DNA of 52,384 bases, from the NCBI GenBank assembly GCA_023663865.1, contig JAMPGU010000013.1, forward strand, positions 1 to 52,384, given 5' to 3'. Source of the DNA: Clostridium sp. (GTDB lineage: Bacteria; Bacillota; Clostridia; Oscillospirales; Acutalibacteraceae). A model generated the notes under the pieces. That model was not told where the DNA came from, did no database searches, and saw only the letters and a program-made list of their open reading frames with translations. Both the position numbers and the translations under genes were made by a program. The stretch's first letter is position 1; the number at the start of each line of letters is the position of its first letter. Below are positions 6,984 to 15,611 of this stretch, in pieces.

Positions 6984-8845
6984 AATGTCTCCAAAATAAT
7001 GTTTAGTGCTGCAACATCAGCAGGATTTACACCACTTATTCTACTAGCCTGGCCCAGATTTTCCGGTCGAATTTTGTCGAGCTTTTCAATCGCTTCAATT
7101 CTCAGACCTTTGAGGACAGTATAATCTATATCTTCGGGAATTTTTTTGCACTCAATTCTGCGCATTTCCTTAATCTGCTGTTCCTGCCTCTTAATATATC
7201 CTTCATATTTAACAGCTATTTCAACCTGTTCAAACACTTCATAAGGATAATCCGGACGGTCATTATCTACTTCCTTCAAATCATTATAACCAACCTGCGG
7301 ACGCTTAATCAGCTCAATCATCTTACAGCCGCGCTGTAGTGGGGCAGTGCCACAGGATATTAAAATTTTCTGAAGCTCTTCGGTCAGTGGAATTGACTTA
7401 TTCTTTATTCTGTTAAGCTCATTTTCCACGCACTTCTCCTTATATTTAAATTTACCATATTTCTCATCAGAAATCAAGCCTATTTTATATCCGATAGGTG
7501 TCAGACGGACATCCGCATTATCCTGGCGCAGTACCAAGCGGTACTCACTGCGGCTGGTCATCATTCTGTACGGGTCCGTGCAGCCCTTTGTAACAAGGTC
7601 ATCAATCAGCGTTCCGATATATGAACCGCCGCGGTCAAGAATTAACGGCTCTTCGCCTTTAATTTTTAATGCCGCATTTATACCGGCTACCAAACCCTGG
7701 GCAGCTGCTTCCTCATATCCGCTGGAGCCGTTGAACTGTCCTGCACCATAAAGGCTGTCAATATCATTAAATTCAAGTGTAGCTTTAAGGGCGGTAGGAT
7801 CGACACAGTCATATTCTATTGCATATGCAGTTCGCATAACCTGTGCATTTTCAAGTCCCGGAATGGTATGAATAAAATCCAGCTGAACATCCTCAGGCAA
7901 GGATGACGATAAACCCTGCAAATACATTTCTTCCGTATTCAGTCCGCAAGGCTCAACAAATAATTGATGCCTCTCTTTATCACTGAAACGCACAATTTTA
8001 TCCTCAAAGCTTGGACAGTATCTCGGTCCCTTGCCCTCAATTTTTCCTGAGTACATAGGGCTTCTGTGAATATTGTCCAAAATTATCTGCTTTGTTTTTT
8101 CATTGGTATAAGTGATGTGACAGCACACCTTATTTTCAGGCGGTGTCTCTGTATCAAAGCTGAAAGGAACAGTATGCTCATCTCCGCACTGCACCTCCAT
8201 TTTAGAAAAATCAATAGACTTTCTGTTGACTCTGGAGGGGGTGCCGGTCTTAAACCGACGCAGGGGAATATGCAGTCTTTTTAATGCGGCGGCTAACTCT
8301 GTTGCAGGGAACATTCCGTCCGGTCCGCTTTCATAAGATACGTCACCAATATAAACTCTTCCGCCTAAAAATGTTCCGGTTGCAATGATTACAGCCTTCG
8401 CCGTAAAGAGTGCCTCCAGCTTTGTTTTTACCTGCCACAAACCATTTTCCAGTCTTACAATATCTACGATTTCTGCCTGACGAATATCAAGATTATCCTG
8501 CAGCTCAAGAGTATGCTTCATACCTGCAGAGTATTCACGTCGGTCTATCTGCGCTCTCAAAGAATGAACTGCCGGACCTTTTCCTAAATTGAGCATACGT
8601 GACTGCAAAGAGTATTTGTCTGCCGCCTTTCCCATCTCTCCTCCAAGGGCATCAATCTCTCTGACGAGGTGACCCTTTGAAGTACCGCCAATAGATGGAT
8701 TGCAGGGCATATTTCCAACCCAGTCCAGATTAATTGTAAACACGGCGGTTTTGCAGCCAAGGCGTGCTGAAGCAAGGCAAGCCTCTATACCTGCATGCCC
8801 TGCGCCTATAACGATTACATCATAATTTTCAGCAAAATATTCCAT
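6980..8845 (-). CDS. mnmG: tRNA uridine-5-carboxymethylaminomethyl modification enzyme, FAD subunit
   Basis: A 621-residue FAD protein that with MnmE installs the cmnm5 group on wobble U34 of tRNAs, using methylenetetrahydrofolate and glycine or ammonium. The FAD-binding VIVIGAGHAGIEA is near the N terminus and is followed by CNPSIGG and the conserved GGSYIGTLIDDLVTKG. The frame is open up to a TTG at 8866, but the ATG at 8845 with AAAGGA five bases upstream is the better start and gives the usual N terminus and length. It lies between mnmE and rsmG, the classic arrangement. Confidence 0.97.
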   Translation of the reverse strand: MEYFAENYDVIVIGAGHAGIEACLASARLGCKTAVFTINLDWVGNMPCNPSIGGTSKGHLVREIDALGGEMGKAADKYSLQSRMLNLGKGPAVHSLRAQIDRREYSAGMKHTLELQDNLDIRQAEIVDIVRLENGLWQVKTKLEALFTAKAVIIATGTFLGGRVYIGDVSYESGPDGMFPATELAAALKRLHIPLRRFKTGTPSRVNRKSIDFSKMEVQCGDEHTVPFSFDTETPPENKVCCHITYTNEKTKQIILDNIHRSPMYSGKIEGKGPRYCPSFEDKIVRFSDKERHQLFVEPCGLNTEEMYLQGLSSSLPEDVQLDFIHTIPGLENAQVMRTAYAIEYDCVDPTALKATLEFNDIDSLYGAGQFNGSSGYEEAAAQGLVAGINAALKIKGEEPLILDRGGSYIGTLIDDLVTKGCTDPYRMMTSRSEYRLVLRQDNADVRLTPIGYKIGLISDEKYGKFKYKEKCVENELNRIKNKSIPLTEELQKILISCGTAPLQRGCKMIELIKRPQVGYNDLKEVDNDRPDYPYEVFEQVEIAVKYEGYIKRQEQQIKEMRRIECKKIPEDIDYTVLKGLRIEAIEKLDKIRPENLGQASRISGVNPADVAALNIILETL

Positions 8846-8895
8846 ACTCTTCCTTTCATACGGCAATCAATCGTAATTTCCTATATATGCCATAT

Positions 8896-10260
8896 TTATT
8901 TTCCAACACAAAAACGAGAAAATATATTATTAACAACCTCTTCTGTTGCTTTCTTTCCGGTCAAAGTCAAAAGCTCATCAACAGCACTGTCTATCATAAC
9001 ATTTATTGCATCGTAGGTCACACCGATTTTTGCACCCTCCAGTGCTTCGTTAACATTATCAAGCGCCTTCTGCACGCAAAGTTTCTGTCTTTTATTAGCA
9101 AGAATTGGCTGTGAGGTATCAACACAGTCCACACCCAGCAGGCTTTTGATTGTGCTTTCTAATTCATCCATACCGCTGCTGTTCTTTGCTGATAAACAAA
9201 CCATTTTGTCAAAGTGACTTTTTATAACATCAAGGTTAATTTTCTGCTCCAAATCACTTTTGTTAATGATTGCTACACAAGGCTTTCCGCTGCAGCTGTT
9301 CATCAATATCTCATCGTCACCGGTCAATGCCTCTGAACCGTCAAACACCGCTAATATCAGTGCTGCCGAGTCAAGCTTTTCAATTGCCTTTTGAATACCG
9401 ATTGCCTCAACAATATCATCGCTGTTATGAATACCTGCAGTATCACTTAAATGAAGCACCATATTTCCGAGACGAACAGAATTCTCAACAATATCACGCG
9501 TCGTTCCTTTAATGTGGGTAACAATGCTTTTCTCTTTTCCGGAAAGCATATTCATCAATGTAGATTTGCCTGCATTGGGTTTGCCTACAATTGCGGTGTC
9601 CACACCCTCGGTCATAACAATTCCGTTTTCATAATTCTTAATCAGCTTATCAAGTGCGGCAGAAGCATTTTCCAATATGCCAATCAGATTATCCTCTTGA
9701 AGCTCCTCAATCTCTTCATCAGGATAGTCCACCCATGCCGCCATCAACGCACTGCAATTTATCAGTTCATCCAAAACCTGAGAAATTTTATTGCTCAAAG
9801 AGCCTTGAAGTAAGTTAAAAGAGGCTCTGGCTGCCTCCTGTCCCTGCGCAGAAATCAGTGACGCCACACCCTCCGCCTGTGCCAAATCAAGCTTGCCATT
9901 AAGAAATGCTCTTTTGGTAAACTCTCCGGCTTCGGCAGGATATGCACCTGCACTGAAAACGCTCTCCAAAGTTTTTTCAACAATAAATATACCGCCGTGC
10001 ACGGACAGCTCAACAACATCCTCACCTGTATAGCTTTTCGGATTTCTGAACACAAGGGCAATTGCATTATCAAAGCATTCGCCGTCTGCATAAACATTGC
10101 CGAACTTCGCTGTGTAGCCCTTCATTTCTGAAAGGGGAGTACCGTCAACAGCTTTGAACACCTTATCTGCTACAGTTATAGCGTCATCACCGCTGATACG
10201 AATAACACCAATACCGGCAACACTGTTTCCTGTTGCAATTGCAGCTATTGTTTTCGCCAT
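8896..10260 (-). CDS. mnmE: tRNA modification GTPase MnmE
   Basis: A 454-residue GTPase partner of MnmG. The N-terminal formyl-THF-binding domain begins TIAAIATGNSVAGIGVIRISG. The G domain shows G1 GKPNAGKSTLMN, the G2 region KGTTRDIVE, G3 DTAGIH and G4 NKSD. The C terminus ends in the family signature FCVGK, whose Cys is needed for catalysis (usually FCIGK). Ribosome binding site GAAAGGATGAGGAAG. A 172-bp spacer with a hairpin separates it from jag, so its level may be set independently of the upstream genes. Confidence 0.97.
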   Translation of the reverse strand: MAKTIAAIATGNSVAGIGVIRISGDDAITVADKVFKAVDGTPLSEMKGYTAKFGNVYADGECFDNAIALVFRNPKSYTGEDVVELSVHGGIFIVEKTLESVFSAGAYPAEAGEFTKRAFLNGKLDLAQAEGVASLISAQGQEAARASFNLLQGSLSNKISQVLDELINCSALMAAWVDYPDEEIEELQEDNLIGILENASAALDKLIKNYENGIVMTEGVDTAIVGKPNAGKSTLMNMLSGKEKSIVTHIKGTTRDIVENSVRLGNMVLHLSDTAGIHNSDDIVEAIGIQKAIEKLDSAALILAVFDGSEALTGDDEILMNSCSGKPCVAIINKSDLEQKINLDVIKSHFDKMVCLSAKNSSGMDELESTIKSLLGVDCVDTSQPILANKRQKLCVQKALDNVNEALEGAKIGVTYDAINVMIDSAVDELLTLTGKKATEEVVNNIFSRFCVGK

Positions 10261-10350
10261 ATCTTCCTCATCCTTTCACACAGCATACTGTATATTATGC
10301 ATTGTATAAAATACTATAATTATTATATATTTAACATCTTAGATATTGCA

Positions 10351-10376
10351 AATGGTGGACTAATAAGCCCACCATT
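10351..10376 (-). terminator. hairpin in the jag-mnmE spacer
   Basis: On the minus strand AATGGTGGGC pairs with GTCCACCATT (one G-U wobble) around a 6-nt loop. No T run follows, so it may be an mRNA processing or stability structure rather than a terminator. The rest of the 172-bp spacer shows nothing recognisable. Confidence 0.45.
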
Positions 10377-10432
10377 ACTTTCAATACATCTTAGCCAATA
10401 AAAATCGAACAAAACAAATCCGATATATTTGA

Positions 10433-11332
10433 CTAGTCTTTTTTGACTTCGATTTTTCCAAACTTAGGTATGTCAGCACGATCTACTCTCTTTTCACGAT
10501 TTGGATCTGCTGCAGGAGCAGAGCCGCCCTTATTGTTGTTTCGTCTGCCGCCTCTGCCAGTATTTCTTACACCGCCGACAGGCTCAATAAGAACACGTCT
10601 GTCCATACCACTTCCAACGGAACGGGATGTTGCACCCTCTACCTCCTGAACAGCTGTATGAAGAATTCTTCTTTCATAAGGGTTCATAGGCTCAAAACCA
10701 TATCTTCTTCCGGTTCTGACAACATAGTTTGCATGCTTAATAGCCAAAGCCTTGAGCGTTTCTTCTCTCTTTGCTTTGTAGTCGCCAACATTAATAGCAA
10801 CTCTGTAATACTTCTCGTTGCTCTTCTTAACTGCAAGACTTGACAGATACTGCATTGCGTCAAGGGTTTCACCTCTGCGACCAATGATAATACCATAATC
10901 ATCACAGTCAACATTAACCTCGACAACATTATCAACAATCTTAGCAGTTACCTTTGCATTCTCAACCTTAAAACCATCAATCATAGTCTTAACATATGAG
11001 CATACATAATCTAAATCGATATCACTATCGGAAACTCTTACTTCTTCCTTTTTTGCTTCAGGCTTCTTTTTAGCAGCCTTTTTGGACGGCTTTTTGGCAG
11101 TGTTTTTAACGGGTCTTTCCGGTCTTTCATAAACCATTCTTTCCTTCTTGCCATCATCATAGCTTGCCTTAACCTGAGCATCATTGCCGCCAAACAGACC
11201 AAGAACCTTCTTCTTGGGCATTGCAACAATCTCAATCTTAACATCAACTGTTAACGGAGCATTAAGTCCCAGTTTCGCAGCTGTGGTTGCTTCCTCAATA
11301 GTTTTACCGGTACCGATAAATTCCTTTATCAT
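10433..11332 (-). CDS. jag: RNA-binding protein Jag / KhpB
   Basis: A 299-residue cytoplasmic RNA-binding protein. Jag-N domain at residues 1-50 (IKEFIGTGKTIEEATTAAKL), a Lys-rich linker at about 75-100, a KH domain with GIIIGRRGETLDAMQYL around 150, and an R3H domain with PMNPYERRILHTAV and GATSRSVGSG. A C-terminal Arg/Gly/Asn-rich tail (about 255-285) is unusually long. KhpB works with KhpA in RNA binding and cell-elongation control in related Firmicutes. It starts 15 bp after yidC with a GGAGG site, so they are co-transcribed. Confidence 0.93.
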   Translation of the reverse strand: MIKEFIGTGKTIEEATTAAKLGLNAPLTVDVKIEIVAMPKKKVLGLFGGNDAQVKASYDDGKKERMVYERPERPVKNTAKKPSKKAAKKKPEAKKEEVRVSDSDIDLDYVCSYVKTMIDGFKVENAKVTAKIVDNVVEVNVDCDDYGIIIGRRGETLDAMQYLSSLAVKKSNEKYYRVAINVGDYKAKREETLKALAIKHANYVVRTGRRYGFEPMNPYERRILHTAVQEVEGATSRSVGSGMDRRVLIEPVGGVRNTGRGGRRNNNKGGSAPAADPNREKRVDRADIPKFGKIEVKKD

Positions 11333-11347
11333 ATAATCCTCCGATAA

Positions 11348-12370
11348 TTATTTGATTTTCTTAATATTTTCCTCGCGAGAACGACGCTCAATCGTATTTT
11401 CTACCATGAGCCTTGCTTGTGTCTTTCTTGGCGGGTATTGTTTAAAAATAAATATTTGCTGCAGCATTGCAACCAGATTTGATATAATCCAGTAGAAACC
11501 AACTGCTGCTGTTACTTTAAATGAAATATAGAAAGAGAATATCGGCATCATCAGCATCATCAGCATCATTTGATTCATCTGCTGTCCGGCTGCCGGATTA
11601 TTCTTTTTCTGAATAATAGTTGATAACAAACTTGAGCCCAGTGATGTTACAAGACAAAGAAGAGGAATAATAACAAGAGTGTTAAAAGTACCTTCATCTG
11701 TCTTCCAATGAGGAACAGCTGTCATATCCAAACCAAACATTGTCATACCGCTGCGGTACGATTCAATGTCTGCACATACACCATCTGTAAATATATTCGG
11801 GAAGGATGTCTGCAAAGCTTCTTTGTAAACATTGAAATTCTCAAGAATATTTAACTGGAAATATGTGATTTTTGCATCAGGGTCACCTATTAAATTCTGA
11901 TATATAGGTAAAATTACATTCTGAATGTCTGCTGATGCATCATTAAATCCGCCGGCACCGATTATATACTGAATCGGATAATAAATTATACCGATAATAC
12001 CCATAAGGAATATCATCTGGAAAAGCATTGGTCCGCAACCCATCTGCATTGGGTTGTGACCCTCTCTTGCATAGAGCTCCTGCATTTCCTTGTTCAGCTT
12101 ATCTCTGTCCCTTGGATCCGGATATTTTTTTTGTATCTTCTGAATTTTTGGCTGAAGTCTGGTAGTCCTTGCCATTGTCTTTTGCTGCTTAATATTTAAA
12201 GGCAGTAAAAGTAGACGTGTAATTACTGTAAATATGATAAGTGCCAGAAAATATTGGTTTCCCAACAAATCAAGCAGATAGCCCATACACTTACCAAATA
12301 ACCAATAAAGTGGCTTGAACAATGCAATACCGTTTGACACAGTGTTTGCTGCTAATAAAATAATATTCAT
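11348..12370 (-). CDS. yidC: membrane protein insertase YidC (OxaA/SpoIIIJ type)
   Basis: A 340-residue polytopic insertase. It has the five-helix core of Gram-positive YidC: a first helix with LALIIFTVITRLLLLPL, where the Arg is the conserved groove residue for substrates, then a basic cytoplasmic hairpin (QQKTMARTTRLQPKIQKIQ). The extracellular segment between the second and third core helices (about 150-215) is longer than usual, and the last helices contain many Met residues (QMNQMMLMMLMMPIF). The C-terminal tail is basic, as needed for ribosome contact. The ATG overlaps the yidD stop by four bases. Confidence 0.95.
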   Translation of the reverse strand: MNIILLAANTVSNGIALFKPLYWLFGKCMGYLLDLLGNQYFLALIIFTVITRLLLLPLNIKQQKTMARTTRLQPKIQKIQKKYPDPRDRDKLNKEMQELYAREGHNPMQMGCGPMLFQMIFLMGIIGIIYYPIQYIIGAGGFNDASADIQNVILPIYQNLIGDPDAKITYFQLNILENFNVYKEALQTSFPNIFTDGVCADIESYRSGMTMFGLDMTAVPHWKTDEGTFNTLVIIPLLCLVTSLGSSLLSTIIQKKNNPAAGQQMNQMMLMMLMMPIFSFYISFKVTAAVGFYWIISNLVAMLQQIFIFKQYPPRKTQARLMVENTIERRSREENIKKIK

Positions 12371-12618
12371 TGTTTATCCTCTTTTGTTTTCCTTGGGGGA
12401 ACAGGATCCCAACCACCCTTATTAAAAGGATTGCACCTTAATATTCTCCAAACAGCAAGCATACTGCCTCTGAATATTCCATGGATTTCAATTGCCTCTA
12501 TTGCATACTGAGAGCAGGTCGGATTAAACCTGCAGCTGCCATGAGAAAATCTTGGACTAATCGTCATCTGATAAGTCCTGATAAAAAATATAATTCCTTT
12601 TTTAATCAGCTTTCTCAA
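12367..12618 (-). CDS. yidD: membrane protein insertion efficiency factor YidD
   Basis: An 83-residue protein with the full YidD signature: an amphipathic N terminus, YQMTISPRFSHGSCRFNPTCSQYAIEA split around two conserved Cys, and RCNPFNKGGWDPVP. It assists YidC at the inner face of the membrane. It overlaps both neighbours by four bases, giving tight translational coupling of rnpA-yidD-yidC. Confidence 0.95.
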   Translation of the reverse strand: MRKLIKKGIIFFIRTYQMTISPRFSHGSCRFNPTCSQYAIEAIEIHGIFRGSMLAVWRILRCNPFNKGGWDPVPPRKTKEDKQ

Positions 12619-12947
12619 TCAAACACTCCCAGCTCCTTTAGTTGGAGCTCCATTTGAGCCTGAACCTCCTGCATTTTCATATAACAGGTTTTTGTTCTGG
12701 CTACAAACACAATGTCATAGCTTCCGTTAATCCTGCCCCGGCAGTTAAAAAATGCAGTGCGAATTAATCTTCTGGCGCGATTTCGTTTAACAGCATTGCC
12801 AATCTTTTTACCGCTGGTAATGCCGATACGCATTTCGCCGAGATTATTGCGCATAACATAAGTAACCAAACAGGGAGAAATCTGCTTTTTTCCTCTGTAA
12901 TAGAGTCTGCGAAAATCCTTGTTTTCTCTTAAAGTGTTGTCTTTCAC
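12615..12947 (-). CDS. rnpA: ribonuclease P protein component
   Basis: A 110-residue basic protein that binds the 5' leader of pre-tRNA and assists the RNase P RNA. The family RNR motif region reads GNAVKRNRARRLIRTAF, and an N-terminal LRENKDFRRLYYRGKK is typical. It starts 21 bp downstream of rpmH in the standard rpmH-rnpA pair. Confidence 0.96.
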   Translation of the reverse strand: MKDNTLRENKDFRRLYYRGKKQISPCLVTYVMRNNLGEMRIGITSGKKIGNAVKRNRARRLIRTAFFNCRGRINGSYDIVFVARTKTCYMKMQEVQAQMELQLKELGVFD

Positions 12948-12968
12948 CTAATCACTCCCAATCGGTAA

Positions 12969-13103
12969 TTAGTAAGAAAGCTTCTTTCTGCCCTTTGCAC
13001 GACGGCGAGCAAGTACCTTTCTACCATTCTTTGTTGCCATTCTCTTTCTGAAACCATGCTCTTTCTTTGCATGTCTCTTCTTAGGCTGGAAAGTTCTCTT
13101 CAT
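12969..13103 (-). CDS. rpmH: 50S ribosomal protein L34
   Basis: A 44-residue, highly basic protein beginning [18 protein letters not shown] and ending [10 protein letters not shown], the full length of bacterial L34. It binds 23S rRNA. GGAGTG lies ten bases before the ATG. It is the first gene of the long leftward unit down to rsmG and is driven by the promoter at 13246-13275. Confidence 0.97.
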   Translation of the reverse strand: MKRTFQPKKRHAKKEHGFRKRMATKNGRKVLARRRAKGRKKLSY

Positions 13104-13155
13104 TCTTTTTTCACTCCAATCAAAAGACTAAACTCGTCTTAATCTTTTATATACT

Positions 13156-13174
13156 CTGCACGGGTATAGTGCAG
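13156..13174 (-). other. leader hairpin upstream of rpmH
   Basis: CTGCAC (13156-13161) pairs with GTGCAG (13169-13174) inside the roughly 140-nt rpmH leader. A second short palindrome, GGTATAAATACC, lies near 13205-13216. They may contribute to autogenous or stability control; no known riboswitch is recognised. Confidence 0.35.
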
Positions 13175-13245
13175 GCTAAATTCTGCTGAGTTCATTGCCC
13201 GGCGGTATTTATACCAAGGGACACAACTCCACAATATCGGTAGAT

Positions 13246-13275
13246 ATTATATATTAAAATATAAAGACTTGTCAA
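13246..13275 (-). promoter_or_regulatory. promoter of the rpmH-rnpA-yidD-yidC-jag unit
   Basis: On the minus strand TTGACA (13270-13275) and TATAAT (13246-13251) are both perfect, with an 18-bp spacer. It is divergent from the mtnN promoter. Confidence 0.85.
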
Positions 13276-13292
13276 CAAAAATTTGAATAAAC

Positions 13293-13321
13293 TTGTATTT
13301 GTTCTAATAATATATTATAAT
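13293..13321 (+). promoter_or_regulatory. promoter of mtnN
   Basis: TTGTAT (13293-13298), a 17-bp spacer and TATAAT (13316-13321). The -35 boxes of this and the rpmH promoter are about 18 bp apart, back to back. Confidence 0.7.
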
Positions 13322-13381
13322 TACACTATATATTGCGTATTGAATTTTCGCAGCAACTATAAAATTATAAGGGGTGTCCCT

Positions 13382-14089
13382 ATGCTCGGTATAATCGGCG
13401 CTATGGATGTTGAGGTAAACACCATAAAGGATAAAGTAAAAAACAAAACCATTACCACAAAAGCAGGTATCGAATTTGTCTGCGGCTTTATTGAAGATGT
13501 AATGGTTTGCGTAGCTCAATGCTCACCGGGAAAGGTAAATGCTGCCATCTGCACCCAGGCAATGATTGACAGCTTTGATGTGGATAAGGTTATAAATGTA
13601 GGTGTCGGCTGCTCCCTTTCAGAGGATGTTATTATTAAAAATGTTGTCGTTGCAACCGACGTGTGTGAATATGATATTGACATTACCGCCCTTGGTGAAC
13701 CGCGGGGCTTTATTAATGGGCTGAATGTTATTAAGGTAAAAACAGATGATGCCCTCAGCGAAAAGCTGGCACAGACAGCAATCAGCTGCGGAGAAAAAAT
13801 TCACCGCGGTACAATTGCCAGCGGTGATACCTTTATTGCAGACAGTAATCTGAAAGCATATCTCTCCTCCCAGTTTGACGCAATCTGCGGTGAAATGGAA
13901 GGGGGCGCTATCGGTCACGTGTGTATGGCGAATAACATTCCTTTTGCTGTGCTGCGCTCCATCAGTGACGGGGGAGACCAAAGCTCCCAGATTGACTACC
14001 CTATATTTAAAAAAATCGCTGCAGAAATCTCCACAGCGATTATTGTTGAATTTATAAAAGGGGAACGCTCCCAGCTTGCTTTATTCTAA
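13382..14089 (+). CDS. mtnN: 5'-methylthioadenosine / S-adenosylhomocysteine nucleosidase
   Basis: A 235-residue purine-nucleosidase-family enzyme that cleaves adenine from MTA and SAH, relieving product inhibition of methyltransferases. The N terminus GIIGAMDVEVNTIKDKV, the ribose-binding CGEMEGGAIGHVC and the catalytic Asp in RSISDGGD are all visible. The frame extends upstream to 13283, but the ATG at 13382, preceded by GGGGTG, matches the family start. The 3' end overlaps the convergent XRE gene by nine bases. Confidence 0.93.
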   Translation: MLGIIGAMDVEVNTIKDKVKNKTITTKAGIEFVCGFIEDVMVCVAQCSPGKVNAAICTQAMIDSFDVDKVINVGVGCSLSEDVIIKNVVVATDVCEYDIDITALGEPRGFINGLNVIKVKTDDALSEKLAQTAISCGEKIHRGTIASGDTFIADSNLKAYLSSQFDAICGEMEGGAIGHVCMANNIPFAVLRSISDGGDQSSQIDYPIFKKIAAEISTAIIVEFIKGERSQLALF

Positions 14090-14752
14090 ATAGAAATTTG
14101 AAACGATATGCTCCTCTGCCAATTCAATCAGATTGTGAATGGCAGTTTTTTGAGGGAAGTCTGCACCTGTTCTGGACTTGTCCTCAATAAAGCTGAACTT
14201 AGCATCCTCAACAGCAATTGCTGCGTTTGCCAATTCTCTTCCTATATTAAAATCAAGCTTAAACAGCTCTGTCGGCAGTATTCCTGCCTTTGCCATTGTT
14301 ACTGCACCGCGGTACACACAAAGTGCATAATAATCAAAAATATATTTTGCTGCCTTGGCATCCTTGGCTGTTGATATAATATCCAGCAAAAAGGTGGATG
14401 CTTGTGCAAGCGTACCGATGGATATATTATCTTCATCATCAATTGGAGAATTAATATAAGATGTATCCACGCCGTTTCTGCTTTCGCTGACACCCAGCAG
14501 ATAATCGGTAGTAACACCATAGTACTCACCGCACTTAATAACAAAATCAAGTCCGCACTCTCTTATGCCTTTTTCATAATGGCTCAGCAGTGCCTGACTG
14601 ATTCCCAAATCAATAGCGGCTTTTTTCTGACTGATACCTCTTTCTTTTCTTAATTGAGACAATACTGCTGCAAATTTTGACAGCTTTTCTTCCTTTTTAT
14701 TTGCTTTTTTATTCTCTGCATCTACGAGCTTATTCTCATTCTTACTTTCCAT
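14081..14752 (-). CDS. XRE-family transcriptional regulator
   Basis: A 223-residue DNA-binding protein. A charged N-terminal 25 residues is followed by an XRE helix-turn-helix at about 28-82 (LRKERGISQKKAAIDLGIS, LLSHYEKGIRECGLDFVIKCGEYYGVTTDYLLG). A helical C-terminal domain of about 130 residues has no recognised ligand motif. It ends inside mtnN (nine-base convergent overlap). The promoter region contains an imperfect AGTAnTAT dyad, which may be autoregulatory. Its target genes are unknown; the neighbouring phosphatase is divergently transcribed. Confidence 0.8.
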   Translation of the reverse strand: MESKNENKLVDAENKKANKKEEKLSKFAAVLSQLRKERGISQKKAAIDLGISQALLSHYEKGIRECGLDFVIKCGEYYGVTTDYLLGVSESRNGVDTSYINSPIDDEDNISIGTLAQASTFLLDIISTAKDAKAAKYIFDYYALCVYRGAVTMAKAGILPTELFKLDFNIGRELANAAIAVEDAKFSFIEDKSRTGADFPQKTAIHNLIELAEEHIVSNFYLE

Positions 14753-14779
14753 TAATACCCCTCCGTTATTACAAATAGT

Positions 14780-14808
14780 ATTATATTCTCAATATTACTA
14801 TATGTAAA
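14780..14808 (-). promoter_or_regulatory. promoter of the XRE regulator
   Basis: On the minus strand TTTACA (14803-14808), a 17-bp spacer and TATAAT (14780-14785). An imperfect dyad of AGTA and TACT arms overlaps the spacer and -10. Confidence 0.65.
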
Positions 14809-14866
14809 GTGGAATTTTTACATTGTAATTTATTGTAACATTTGGCTTTATAAGGAGACTTTTAAA

Positions 14867-15511
14867 ATGAAATCATATACAATATACTTATTTCGTCACG
14901 GACTGACCAAAGGAAACTTAAACGCACAGTATATTGGGCATACAGATTTGCCGTTAACTAGTGATAGTATATCCCAGCTGAAAACCATCAAGGCGACCGA
15001 ACACTATCCAAAGGCTTCAGCTGTATTTTCTTCACCCCTTAAACGTTGTAAAGATTCTGCAACAATTATGTTCCCGGAAAACAATATTATCATCATTGAT
15101 GATTTTATTGAATACAATTTTGGTGAATTTGAACAGCTGACAGCAGAGGACTTAAAGGACAATGAGGACTTCAAGGCTTGGTTAAAGGGTGATATGAATA
15201 CAAGGGCGCCCTATGGCGAAAGCAATGCAGAATTTGTTAAAAGGGTGTGCAGTGCATTTGAAAATGTCGTAGACGGATGCATAAAAACAGGAACAAATCC
15301 GGTTGCCATTGTGGGGCACGCCGGTGTTTTGATGACAATTCTTTCCTGCTACGGTTTGCCGGAAGCACCTATGGCACATTGGCAAATGGATGCCGGCTAC
15401 GGATATAAATTAAGAATTACCCCATCTCTCTGGATGCAGGGCAGAAAATTGGAAGTAATTGACACAACACCTGTTTCGCTGGAAACGCTGCATGCACAAA
15501 ATAAAAGCTGA
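14867..15511 (+). CDS. histidine phosphatase family protein (phosphoglycerate mutase-like)
   Basis: A 214-residue branch-1/2 histidine phosphatase. The catalytic LFRHGLTKGN is at residues 8-17, FSSPLKRCKDSA supplies the second Arg, the acidic proton donor lies in YNFGEFEQLT, and the second His is in VGHAGVL. Family members include CobC-like alpha-ribazole phosphatases, sugar phosphatases and, in some bacteria, phosphoserine phosphatase. That last possibility is worth noting because serA and serC occur in this window but no serB. AAGGAGA precedes the ATG. Confidence 0.82.
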   Translation: MKSYTIYLFRHGLTKGNLNAQYIGHTDLPLTSDSISQLKTIKATEHYPKASAVFSSPLKRCKDSATIMFPENNIIIIDDFIEYNFGEFEQLTAEDLKDNEDFKAWLKGDMNTRAPYGESNAEFVKRVCSAFENVVDGCIKTGTNPVAIVGHAGVLMTILSCYGLPEAPMAHWQMDAGYGYKLRITPSLWMQGRKLEVIDTTPVSLETLHAQNKS

Positions 15512-15531
15512 GCTAACAGAACTCAGCCATC
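15508..15531 (+). terminator. small hairpin after the phosphatase gene
   Basis: GCTGAG pairs with CTCAGC around a 9-nt loop across the stop codon. It is weak alone and is followed by the stronger hairpin at 15564-15595. Confidence 0.35.
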
Positions 15532-15563
15532 ATCATATTTTAATTTATACTTTTAACAAAAAG

Positions 15564-15595
15564 GGAGCTGTAAAAACCTTTGTTTTTACAGCTCC
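15564..15595. terminator. bidirectional terminator
   Basis: GGAGCTGTAAAAAC (15564-15577) pairs perfectly with GTTTTTACAGCTCC (15582-15595). The minus strand continues CCTTTTTG, making it the terminator of the LCP gene; on the plus strand it ends the phosphatase transcript. Confidence 0.88.
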
Positions 15596-15611
15596 TTATA
15601 TTATTTATTCT